DNA of 54,129 nucleotides from Thermoflexus sp. (GTDB lineage: Bacteria > Chloroflexota > Anaerolineae > Aggregatilineales > Aggregatilineaceae), in the NCBI GenBank assembly GCA_020724465.1, contig DYGX01000023.1, positions 1-54,129 on the forward strand, given 5' to 3'. Positions within the stretch are counted from its first letter, which is position 1. Each line of letters opens with the position of its first letter. Position numbers and translations under genes: made by a program. The notes beneath the pieces are model-generated. The model was not told the origin of the DNA. It was given only the letters and a program-made list of their open reading frames with translations, and did no database searches. Positions 40,904 to 48,992 of this stretch are shown here, piece after piece.

Positions 40904-43900
40904 TCAGTCAAACTTCAGCACTTCGCGCGGCTTGCTGCCGCTCTCGGCGGGCCCGACGATGCCTTCCTGCTCCATCAGGTCGATCAGGCGCGCGGCGCGG
41001 GTGTAGCCGATGCGCAGCCGCCGCTGGAGCAGCGAGATTGACGCGCGGCCCAGGTTCTGCACGATCTCGACCGCCTCGCGATAGAGCTCATCCTGCTCGG
41101 CGTCTTCGTCGTCCTCGCTCTCGAACGACACCGAGCCAGACGCGCCCCAGAAGGTGGGCTGGCCGTCGTCGTCGCGGGTGGGCAGCGACGCGCCACTGCG
41201 CCCCCCATCCATCGGCGCGACCGCGAACGACACGCCGCGCCCGGCCGGCGCTTCCTCACTCGCCGCTGAGTGCGCCTGCTGCCGCCAGTGCGCGGTGACG
41301 CGGTTGATTTCCTCGTCGGACACAAACACGCCCTGCATGCGCAGCGGGGCGGCGGCGTCCGGCGATTGGTAGAGCATATCGCCGCGCCCAAGCAGCTTTT
41401 CGGCCCCCGGCTGGTCGAGGATGACGCGCGAGTCCACCGACGAGGCGACCGCGAAGGCGATCCGCGCCGGGAAGTTGGCTTTGATCAGCCCGGTGATGAT
41501 ATCCACGCTGGGCCGCTGCGTGCTGATGATCAGGTGGATGCCGGTGGCGCGGGCCATCTGCGCCAGCCGCGCCAGCAGGCGCTCGGTCTCGTCCGGCGCC
41601 AGCATCATCAGGTCCGCCAGCTCGTCGACCACCACGACCAGATACGGCATCTTCGGCTGGTCGCCGCTGAGCTTGCGGTTGTAGTCGAGGATATTGCGCG
41701 AGGTAGTTTCGGCAAAGCGGCGGTAGCGCTCTTCCATCTCGCGCTGGACCCACTGCAGCACGCCGACGATGCGCTCCAGATCGACCACGACCGGCGCGAC
41801 CAGGTGCGGGATGCCGTTGTAGCCGGTCAGTTCGACGCGCTTGGGGTCCACCATAATGAACTTGACATCATCCGGCGTGTTGTTCACCAGCAGGCAGGTG
41901 ATGATCGCGTTGACGCACACGGACTTGCCCGAACCGGTCGTGCCCGCGATCAGCAGGTGTGGCATGGCGGTCAGGTCGGCGGCGACCGGCGTGCCGTCCA
42001 CGCCCAGGCCGAGCGCGATAGCCAGTTTGGAGTCGATGCGCTTGAACTCAGGCGACTCGATCACATCGCGCAGGGCGACGAGGGTCAGGTCGTCGTTGGG
42101 CACTTCGATCCCGACGAAGCCCTTGCCGGGGACGGGCGCCTCGATGCGGATCGATTTGGCCGCCAGCGCCAGCGCCAGGTCTGCGTCCAGCCGGGCGATG
42201 GAGCTGACCTTCACCCGTGTCTTCTTGCCGGTCCGGCTGACGAGATAATCCGGCTCAACGCCGAACTGCGTGATCACCGGGCCAGGGTTGACCTCGACCA
42301 CCTTGCCGGGCGCGCCGAAGCTCGCCAGCGTGTCCTCGATGACGCGCGCCTTTTCCAGCAGCACTTCGTCGTTGACGCGCTGCTCTTTTCCGGCGTTGAG
42401 CGTCTTGGCGATATCCGGCAGCGCGTACTCGATGCGCTTGCGCTTGACCGTCCGGCTGACGGGCCGCTCGCCCGCGCTGTCCTGCGCTCGGGCCGCCGGC
42501 GCGCGCCGGGTGACATCGTCTGACGGGCGCGTCGCCCCGGCATCGTCGCGGGCGATCTGCGTGGCGAACTCGTTGGCGGCGCGCACCCCGGCGTCGCTGG
42601 GCCGCGGCTCTGCCCGTGGTGGCGTGGGGATCCCCGGACGCTGCGGCAGACGCACGAGGCCCTTTGGCCGGGCGGGCTGGTCGAACAGCGGCTCCTCGAT
42701 GTCTTCGTCGTCGTCCTCGTCCTCGCTGTCGTCGTCCAACAGGTCGAGGTCATCGTCATTGGCAGCGGCCGACGGGCGGGTCGCGCCGAACGGACGCGCC
42801 GGGCGCTGTGGAATGGCGGGCGGGGGATCCTCATCTGCCGCCGTGTCCGGCGACTCCTTGTCGCTGCCGGACAGCGCGGCGGCCCCCGCCAGCGCAGCGG
42901 CCCCTGCCAGCCCCGCCCCCGCGATCAGATTGCCCGCCTTCGAGCCGCGCTCGTCCGGCTGCCCGGCTTGCTCGTTCGACGCGTCCGGCTCATCGCCTGC
43001 GTCATCGACTCGATCGGATGGGCGTGGGGGCAGGTTCAGGCCGCCGAGGAACGAGCGCACGCTGTCCGTCGCGCCGGGTGGCGCACTTCCGGCTTCGGAG
43101 CGTTCGGCGACGGGGCGCGTGCGGACCGGCGGCTTGTCTTCGGGCGCGGCTGCATTCGCCTCAGCCGCCGTGTCATCGGCTGTGCGCCGCAGCGGGCCGG
43201 AGCCAAAGGGCAGCGAGCGCCGCCGCGGTGGCTCGTCCTCGCTGGCGGGCCGGTCGGCGGTCGGCGCGCCGGGGGTGGATTCGAGCGCCTGGCCGGCGGG
43301 ACGGGCGCGCAGCGGGTTGGCGAACGGCAGGGCGCGCGCCGTGGGGCGCTCGGGCGGCTGCTCGGACGGCGTCGCACCGGGGATCGGATGCTCCGGCATC
43401 GGGCGCTGAGGCGGTTCCTCGGCGCTGGCGCTCGCGGAGGCTGCCGGCTCGTCCGTCGAGGCGTCCGGCGGGGCGGCGAACGGCAGATAGCGCCGCCGCG
43501 CCGCAAACTTTGCTTCGTCGCTTGCTGCGTCTTCGGCTTTGTCCCCGGTTTCGGTGCTCGCATCCGGCCCGGACTCCGAGGCGTCCGATGCAGGTGCGGC
43601 GTCGCGCGCGGGTGTGGTCGGGCTTGCCGCCAGGCCCGCAGGTCGCTCGTCCGCTTCGCCCGCGTCCGGCGCGGGCTTCACCTCGCCAGCGGGAGCCGGT
43701 TCGGACCCGGCTTCGGCGACTTCATCCGGAGTTGCGGCGCGCGCTGTGGGCGGCTCCGCGACCCCCGGCGTGGCTTCGGGCGTCTCGCTCTCGTCCGCCT
43801 CGTGGCGGCGCAGGAAGCGCCCCATACGGCTGCCCAGGCCCGCGCCCACGGCGGCAGCCGTGCCGGCGCCGGCGCCGGGCGTCTTCTCCGCGCTGGCGGT

Positions 43901-46051
43901 CCCGGTGTCCTGAGCGCTCGCCGGTTCGGACGGGCGGCGCAAACCTGGCAGGTGGCGCTTCGAGAACAGGCCGCCCCCCTCAGCAGAAGCCGCTTCATCG
44001 GTGGTGGCGCCGGGCGTCGCCGCGCGAGCCGCCTGGCCGGGTGTGTCCGGCTCGTCTTCGGCGCTGCCAGCGCGCCGCCGGATCAGCGGCAGCGCGCGCC
44101 CCGCAGCGTTGGCGGCGGTCGTTCCGCCTTCGGCGCCGGCGGTGCTGGGCGCCAGGGGCATCTGGCGCGGGCTGGCGGGAGCGGTCTCGCCGGGCCGCGT
44201 GACGGGCACTGATGGCGCTTCCGCCGTGGCCTGGGCGGCGCGCTTGCGGGCGCGTCGCGCCGGGCTGACGTTGAACGCCGCCAGAATCGCGACCAGGAAC
44301 TGCCCCAGCTCGACCAGCGAGACGTCGAAGGTCAGCATCAACCCGACGACCAGCCAGGCGACCATGACCGATACCGCGCCCAGGTCGCCCAGCTGGCTGA
44401 GCAGAATCAAATACAACTGGTGGCCGAACCAGCCGCCCCCTTCGCCTAAATCGACCGCGACATGGTACGAGATCGCCCGGAACGCCTCGACGGTGGGCGC
44501 GGGGTCGTTGACCAGCTCGAAGAAATGCAGCCAGGTCAGCGCGCAGGCGTAGAGCACCAGGGCGCCAACCACGCGGAAATAATCGACGTCGAACATCTGG
44601 CCGCCGAAGTAGCGCAGCATCAGCCAGATGCCGATCACGGCGCTGGTGATCGGCCAGACGATCTTGCCCCAGCCGAACAACTGCGACAGGATGCGGTTGA
44701 TCGTGCCGGTCAGGCCGCCGGTGACAGGCGGCAGCAGGCCGAACGACATCGACGGCAGCACGGCGAAGAAGACAACGAGCGCGAAGCCGACCAGGGTCAC
44801 GCCGATCAGGTCGAGCTTGCGGTCGAGGTCCAGCCCGTGCTTGACGATGCGGGGCGCTTTCTTGGTTTGCGGCAGCGCGCGCGACGCGGCCCGGTTTGCC
44901 TTGGGGCCGGGCGGTGCGGGGGCTTTGTCTTCGCCCCGGCGCAGCGGCAGACCCCCGCCGCGTGGTCTGGCAGCGTCCTCGGCCTGGTCGGCGCTGCTGC
45001 CCAGCAGCGAGCTGCGCGTGGCGGGGCGCTCGGCGCGGTCCGGGCTGCCCGGCAAGGCGCGATCAGCCGGGCGGGGCGTGCCGAAGCCTGATGGCCGTCC
45101 CAGCGATCCGCGATCGTCTTCGTCCTCATCGGGCGCGCCCAGCGGCGAGCGCCGGGGCAGGCCGCTATCACCTAGCGGGCTACGCGTCGGGCCGCCGAAC
45201 GAGCTGCGCTCGGCGCTGCCGGGCGTGCCCCCCAGGGGGGTGCGCGGAGATGAAGGGCGGTCGCCCAGGCCGCCGCTCAACGGCGAGCGCGGCGGGCTGT
45301 CGCTGCTGCGCGGCACGCCCGAACCAAACCCCCGGCTGGCGCGGTCGTCTTCGTCGAAGGTGGAACGGCGCGGCAGGCTGCTGCCCGGCCGCGGCTCGCC
45401 CCTGGGGGGGGCTTGCTCCTCTTTGTCTTTGCGACCCAGCAGCCCGCCCAGGCCACCCTTCTTTTCTTCTTTCGGGGGCGGCTTGCTGCCGGGCAGCCCG
45501 CCGGGATAGGCAGGACGCGCCGGGCGGTCTTCCTTCTTATCGTCTTTGTCACGCCCAAATGGCAGCCCAAACTTGCCGCCGGACTCCTTCTTGCCGGCTT
45601 GCTTGTCCCGTTCTGAGTCGCCTTTGCCCGGCAGCGGAAACCGGCTGCCAGGGCCTTTGTCGTCTGGCTTCTTATCGGGGCCGGTCCCGCGGCTGAAAGG
45701 GAGCTTGCGGCCGCCCGCGCCTTCGTCGCGCGGGTTGTCGCCACGCACGCCAAACGGGGACTGCGGCGCCGGGCCGGATTTGGCGCTGTCCTTGTCGCCC
45801 TTGCGGAAGGGCAGGCCAAACCGCCCGCCGCTGTCTTTGCCCGTGTCTTTGTCCGGCGGTTTTCTGTCGGCACCGAGGGCGCCGGGACGCTGGGGCAGCC
45901 CTGTCCGGCTCGGACGATCGTCCAGGCCGCGCCCCCCACGCTCGTCCGCGTCGGCCCGGCTGCGGTAGCCGCTGCGCAGCTCAAGCGGCGAGCGCGGCTC
46001 CTCGTCGGGGTCTTCGTCCTCGTCGTACGGCCTGCCGAATGGAGATTGCAT
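40904..46051 (-). CDS. ftsK: FtsK/SpoIIIE DNA translocase, unusually long
   Basis: 1715 residues against about 770-1330 in most bacteria. Residues 1-410 are a charged, Gly/Pro-rich low-complexity region with repeated (R/Q)SP(L/F)G motifs. About 413-593 hold the membrane domain (LIGVTLVGFALVVFFAVLPS and three further helices). About 595-1200 are an Ala/Pro/Glu disordered linker. The motor follows: IEYALPDIAKTLN, Walker A IAGTTGSGKSVCVNA (about 1372), MVDPKRVELTGYNGIPHL, Walker B VVVVDELADLMML and STQRPSVDIITGLIKANFP. Residues about 1650-1715 are the gamma winged helix (RRLRIGYTRAARLIDLMEQE) that reads KOPS-type sites. It pumps chromosomes at the division septum. AGGTAAGG precedes ATG 46051. 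Two palindromes lie over its promoter. Confidence 0.95.
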   Translation of the reverse strand: MQSPFGRPYDEDEDPDEEPRSPLELRSGYRSRADADERGGRGLDDRPSRTGLPQRPGALGADRKPPDKDTGKDSGGRFGLPFRKGDKDSAKSGPAPQSPFGVRGDNPRDEGAGGRKLPFSRGTGPDKKPDDKGPGSRFPLPGKGDSERDKQAGKKESGGKFGLPFGRDKDDKKEDRPARPAYPGGLPGSKPPPKEEKKGGLGGLLGRKDKEEQAPPRGEPRPGSSLPRRSTFDEDDRASRGFGSGVPRSSDSPPRSPLSGGLGDRPSSPRTPLGGTPGSAERSSFGGPTRSPLGDSGLPRRSPLGAPDEDEDDRGSLGRPSGFGTPRPADRALPGSPDRAERPATRSSLLGSSADQAEDAARPRGGGLPLRRGEDKAPAPPGPKANRAASRALPQTKKAPRIVKHGLDLDRKLDLIGVTLVGFALVVFFAVLPSMSFGLLPPVTGGLTGTINRILSQLFGWGKIVWPITSAVIGIWLMLRYFGGQMFDVDYFRVVGALVLYACALTWLHFFELVNDPAPTVEAFRAISYHVAVDLGEGGGWFGHQLYLILLSQLGDLGAVSVMVAWLVVGLMLTFDVSLVELGQFLVAILAAFNVSPARRARKRAAQATAEAPSVPVTRPGETAPASPRQMPLAPSTAGAEGGTTAANAAGRALPLIRRRAGSAEDEPDTPGQAARAATPGATTDEAASAEGGGLFSKRHLPGLRRPSEPASAQDTGTASAEKTPGAGAGTAAAVGAGLGSRMGRFLRRHEADESETPEATPGVAEPPTARAATPDEVAEAGSEPAPAGEVKPAPDAGEADERPAGLAASPTTPARDAAPASDASESGPDASTETGDKAEDAASDEAKFAARRRYLPFAAPPDASTDEPAASASASAEEPPQRPMPEHPIPGATPSEQPPERPTARALPFANPLRARPAGQALESTPGAPTADRPASEDEPPRRRSLPFGSGPLRRTADDTAAEANAAAPEDKPPVRTRPVAERSEAGSAPPGATDSVRSFLGGLNLPPRPSDRVDDAGDEPDASNEQAGQPDERGSKAGNLIAGAGLAGAAALAGAAALSGSDKESPDTAADEDPPPAIPQRPARPFGATRPSAAANDDDLDLLDDDSEDEDDDEDIEEPLFDQPARPKGLVRLPQRPGIPTPPRAEPRPSDAGVRAANEFATQIARDDAGATRPSDDVTRRAPAARAQDSAGERPVSRTVKRKRIEYALPDIAKTLNAGKEQRVNDEVLLEKARVIEDTLASFGAPGKVVEVNPGPVITQFGVEPDYLVSRTGKKTRVKVSSIARLDADLALALAAKSIRIEAPVPGKGFVGIEVPNDDLTLVALRDVIESPEFKRIDSKLAIALGLGVDGTPVAADLTAMPHLLIAGTTGSGKSVCVNAIITCLLVNNTPDDVKFIMVDPKRVELTGYNGIPHLVAPVVVDLERIVGVLQWVQREMEERYRRFAETTSRNILDYNRKLSGDQPKMPYLVVVVDELADLMMLAPDETERLLARLAQMARATGIHLIISTQRPSVDIITGLIKANFPARIAFAVASSVDSRVILDQPGAEKLLGRGDMLYQSPDAAAPLRMQGVFVSDEEINRVTAHWRQQAHSAASEEAPAGRGVSFAVAPMDGGRSGASLPTRDDDGQPTFWGASGSVSFESEDDEDAEQDELYREAVEIVQNLGRASISLLQRRLRIGYTRAARLIDLMEQEGIVGPAESGSKPREVLKFD

Positions 46052-46127
46052 CGACCTTACCTGAAACTTGCCTACGAACGACTAGCGGCGCTACGCCGGG
46101 ACTGCACCGGCGCCCGTCACCCCTCAT

Positions 46128-46147
46128 TTTAGCACAAATGTGCTAAA
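46128..46147 (-). promoter_or_regulatory. Palindrome over ftsK promoter, operator candidate
   Basis: TTTAGCAC-AAAT-GTGCTAAA, a perfect 8-bp inverted repeat. On the minus strand it covers the spacer and the start of a -10 candidate (TAAAAT, 17 bases after CTGATC). Its form resembles LexA-type boxes of some phyla, but the LexA box of this organism is not known. Confidence 0.5.
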
Positions 46148-46170
46148 TGATCAGCAGTTCCATCTGATCA
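46148..46170. promoter_or_regulatory. Second inverted repeat next to the ftsK operator candidate
   Basis: TGATCAG (46148-46154) and CTGATCA (46164-46170) separated by 9 bases; arm centres are 16 bases apart. Immediately abuts the palindrome at 46128-46147 on the upstream side of ftsK. Confidence 0.35.
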
Positions 46171-46187
46171 CGAGGATATAACATAAA

Positions 46188-46223
46188 CGGGAAGAGTACC
46201 AAGCGAAAATGGTCCTCTTCCCG
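46188..46223 (-). terminator. Terminator of the M20 peptidase-bglA operon
   Basis: CGGGAAGAGgaCCA and TGGtaCTCTTCCCG form a long stem (46188-46200 with 46210-46223), 9-base loop, followed on the minus strand by TTTATG. It ends transcription 27 bases after the bglA stop. Confidence 0.75.
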
Positions 46224-46249
46224 CCAGCAAGCGGCCGCAGGCGGCCCGC

Positions 46250-47602
46250 TCAGTCTTCGACAACGGCATTGGCGGCAATGACGGACTGGTAGTAATAGGC
46301 GCTGTCCTTCCAGTAGCGCCGGCCCGTCGGGTAATCGACATACAGGATGCCGAAGCGCTTGCTGTAGCCGTGCGCCCACTCGAAGTTGTCCATCAGGCTC
46401 CACACAAAATAACCCTTGAGCGGCGCGCCGTCCGCCAGGGCGCGCTGCGCAGCCCGCAGATGCTCGCGCAGGTACGCCACGCGGCGCGGATCGTGCACGC
46501 GGCCGTCGGGCGCCAGCTCGTCGTGGAACGCGGCGCCGTTCTCGGTGACGTAAATCGCCTTGGGCGCGTAGCGTTCTGTCAGGTTCATCAGCGTGGTATA
46601 CAGGCCCTGCGGGTAGATTTCCCAGCCCATTTCGGTGTACTCAGAGTCCGGCAGGATCACGGTGTCGGACAGATCGGCCCGGTCCCCGCTCGCGGAGCCG
46701 ATCAGCGTGCGGCTGTAGTAGTTCGCGCCGACGAAGTCAACCGGCGTGCGGATGATCTCCAGGTCGCCCGGCTCGATGCGCAGCCCGGACCACCGTGGGT
46801 CTGCGAGCAGTTCTTCCGGGTATTCGCCGCGCAGCACCGGATCGAGGAACCAGCGATTGGTTTGCGCGTCGAGCAGGCGCTGGCGGGCCAGCACGGCGGG
46901 ATCGTTGCTGATGGCTTCGACCGGGCTGAGCGCGTAGACGATCCCGATCTGGGCGTCCGCGCCGAGGATCTGCCGCAGCGCGCGGAAAGCGGTGCCGTGC
47001 GCCAGCATGACGTGATGCGCCACCTGGACGCCGGTCGGCCAGTCGCGCAGGCCGGGCGCGTGGGTGCCCTCGATATAGCCGAGCCAGGAGAAGATGCGCG
47101 GCTCGTTGAAGGTCGTCCAGTAGCGCACGCGGTCGCCCAGCCGCCGCGCGACAACCTCGGCGTACCGGGTGAACTGGTCCACAATCCGGCGCGAGGCCCA
47201 CCCGCCCTGGCTGTCTTGCAGAACCTGCGGCAGATCCCAGTGATAGAGCGTCAAAAACGGCGTGATGTCCGCCGCCAGCAGCTCGTCCACCAACCGGTCG
47301 TAAAAATCGAGACCGGCTTCGTTGACCGGCCCCTCGCCCTGGGGCAGGACGCGCGGCCAGGCCACGGAAAAGCGATAGGCTTTGAGGCCCAGCTCGCGCA
47401 TCAGCGCCACATCTTCACGATAGCGGTGGTAGTGATCGGCGGCAACGTCGCCGGTGTCCCCATTGAAGATCTTGCCCGGCGTGTGGGCGAAGCGGTCCCA
47501 GACGGATTCGCCCCGCCCGTCTTCGTGAACCGCTCCTTCGATCTGATACGAGGCCGTCGCAGCGCCCCAGACGAAATCGTGCGGAAACGCGTAGTCTGCC
47601 AT
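46250..47602 (-). CDS. GH1 beta-glucosidase
   Basis: 450 residues, standard for GH1 enzymes of the BglA type. It hydrolyses terminal beta-glucosides (possibly beta-galactosides). Motifs: FPHDFVWGAATASYQIEGAV near the N-terminus, FRFSVAWPRVLP-type (AYRFSVAWPRVLPQGEG), acid/base Glu in YWTTFNEPRIF, nucleophile Glu in IYVTENGAAF and the sugar-binding WSLMDNFEWAHGY close to the end. No signal peptide, so intracellular. It follows the M20 gene by 9 bases on the same strand and is followed by a terminator. Confidence 0.96.
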   Translation of the reverse strand: MADYAFPHDFVWGAATASYQIEGAVHEDGRGESVWDRFAHTPGKIFNGDTGDVAADHYHRYREDVALMRELGLKAYRFSVAWPRVLPQGEGPVNEAGLDFYDRLVDELLAADITPFLTLYHWDLPQVLQDSQGGWASRRIVDQFTRYAEVVARRLGDRVRYWTTFNEPRIFSWLGYIEGTHAPGLRDWPTGVQVAHHVMLAHGTAFRALRQILGADAQIGIVYALSPVEAISNDPAVLARQRLLDAQTNRWFLDPVLRGEYPEELLADPRWSGLRIEPGDLEIIRTPVDFVGANYYSRTLIGSASGDRADLSDTVILPDSEYTEMGWEIYPQGLYTTLMNLTERYAPKAIYVTENGAAFHDELAPDGRVHDPRRVAYLREHLRAAQRALADGAPLKGYFVWSLMDNFEWAHGYSKRFGILYVDYPTGRRYWKDSAYYYQSVIAANAVVED

Positions 47603-47611
47603 TGCGGTCGC

Positions 47612-48862
47612 CTAGTCCTTTCGCATCTCCCGTGCTTCAGCAACGCCCAGATAGTCTACCACGGCGCGGGCCAGGATCCGCGTGCTGTCGAGCAGGCTGT
47701 CTAGCTCGACGAACTCGTCCGGCGCGTGCATGCCGCCCCCGTTGGGGCCGAAGCCGCACACCGCCGGGATGCCGCGGGTGATGAACATCCAGCCGTCGTT
47801 CCACGGGCCGCAGCCGAGGCGGGCGGGCGTTTGCCCGGTGATCTCGGCCGTGTGCGCGGCCAGCGCCTCGACCAGCGGGTGATCGGGCGCGATGGCGACG
47901 GGCGGCACAGCCAGCAGTGGCTCCAGCGTGTAACGCAGGCCGGGCAGCGCGTCCAGCCGGTCGCGCACCAGGCGCTCGACCGCCGCCGCGTCCGCCCCCG
48001 GCAGCAGCCGCACATCGCCGTAGGCCGTGCAGGTATCGGGCACGGTGTTGATCGAGGTGCCGCCCGCGATCAGGGTTGGGAAGGTGAAGACCGGACGCCG
48101 CCCTGGAAACGCGGGCGAGTCGTCCATCGGGATCAGCAGGTCTTGCAGCGCCGCAATGGCGCGGGTCATGTCGAGGATCGCGTTGCGGCCCCGCTCGCCG
48201 CGCTCCCAGGCGTCCAGACCGGTATGCGCCGCTTCGCCGTGCGTGGTGAGCTTGAAGCGAAAGCCGCCGCGATGCCCGATGGTGATGGTTGTGTTCTCCG
48301 GCTCGGTGACGATGGCGGCGCTGCCGGTCAGCCCCTGCTCGAGCAGGTAGGCCGTGCCGAAGGGCGAGCAGCCACCCGGCTCTTCGTCAACCACGAAGGT
48401 CAGCACCAGGTCGCCCGCCAGCGGAATCGCGCTGTCATGCAGCGCCGCCGCCGCGTAGATCATCATCGCCAGCGAGGCTTTCATATCCAGCGCGCCGCGC
48501 CCGTAGAGGCGGCCTGCCTCGATCGCGCCGCCCCAGGGGTCGCGCGTCCAGCCGGACCCGGCCGGGACGGTGTCCATGTGCCCGTTGAGGATCAGCGCCG
48601 GGCCGCCGTCCGCGCCGCGCAGCCGCGCCACCACGTTGGGGCGCTCAGGTGTCAGGCCGTTCAGCTCCGGCTCAAAGCCCAGATCGGATAGCTGCGCCGC
48701 GATCAGCGCCGCGACCTCGCGCTCAACCGGCGCCGCCGGGTCCGAGGTTTCGGGGGTGAAGGGGTTGTCGCTGCGCGCCTGCACCAGCCGCTGCACGAAG
48801 GCGATCTGCTCGTCGCGGCGCCGGGCAATGGCGCGATCCAGCCGATCGAAGAGAATGTGCAT
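47612..48862 (-). CDS. M20 family metallopeptidase/deacylase (ArgE/DapE type)
   Basis: 416 residues. Dinuclear zinc amidohydrolase motifs: LNGHMDTVPAG (first His and Asp), GRGALDMKASLAMMIYAA (bridging Asp), VVDEEPGGCSPFGT (catalytic Glu pair), and a lid/dimerisation domain from about residue 200 (GFRFKLTTHGEAAHTGLDAW) with the final ligand in GGGMHAPDEFVELD. These enzymes remove acyl groups from amino acids or cut dipeptides; ArgE, DapE and carboxypeptidase G2 activities cannot be told apart here. It lies 9 bases upstream of the GH1 gene on the same strand, so the two are probably cotranscribed, though no metabolic link is obvious. Confidence 0.92.
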   Translation of the reverse strand: MHILFDRLDRAIARRRDEQIAFVQRLVQARSDNPFTPETSDPAAPVEREVAALIAAQLSDLGFEPELNGLTPERPNVVARLRGADGGPALILNGHMDTVPAGSGWTRDPWGGAIEAGRLYGRGALDMKASLAMMIYAAAALHDSAIPLAGDLVLTFVVDEEPGGCSPFGTAYLLEQGLTGSAAIVTEPENTTITIGHRGGFRFKLTTHGEAAHTGLDAWERGERGRNAILDMTRAIAALQDLLIPMDDSPAFPGRRPVFTFPTLIAGGTSINTVPDTCTAYGDVRLLPGADAAAVERLVRDRLDALPGLRYTLEPLLAVPPVAIAPDHPLVEALAAHTAEITGQTPARLGCGPWNDGWMFITRGIPAVCGFGPNGGGMHAPDEFVELDSLLDSTRILARAVVDYLGVAEAREMRKD

Positions 48863-48952
48863 CGGAAACTGCTCCGGGGTAACTCCGCGCGCCCGGAGTA
48901 TAACCGGATCGCGTGCGCATGGCTATGTCTGGCGCCGGGGCTGCGCGCCGAA

Positions 48953-48984
48953 CGGTTTACAAACCGCCCGATCCTCGCTACACT
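48953..48984 (+). promoter_or_regulatory. Promoter abutting the propeller gene, with palindrome on -35
   Basis: TTTACA (48956-48961), 17-bp spacer, TACACT (48979-48984). The palindrome CGGTTT-AC-AAACCG (48953-48966) covers the -35 box. The predicted start (about 48991) is within two bases of ATG 48993. Confidence 0.55.
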
Positions 48985-48992
48985 GCGCGGCC

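Noticed and set aside
48570-48992. Upstream extension of the beta-propeller gene
   Set aside because: The extra 141 codons are antisense to the M20 gene and precede the signal anchor; the promoter at 48956-48984 would lie inside them.
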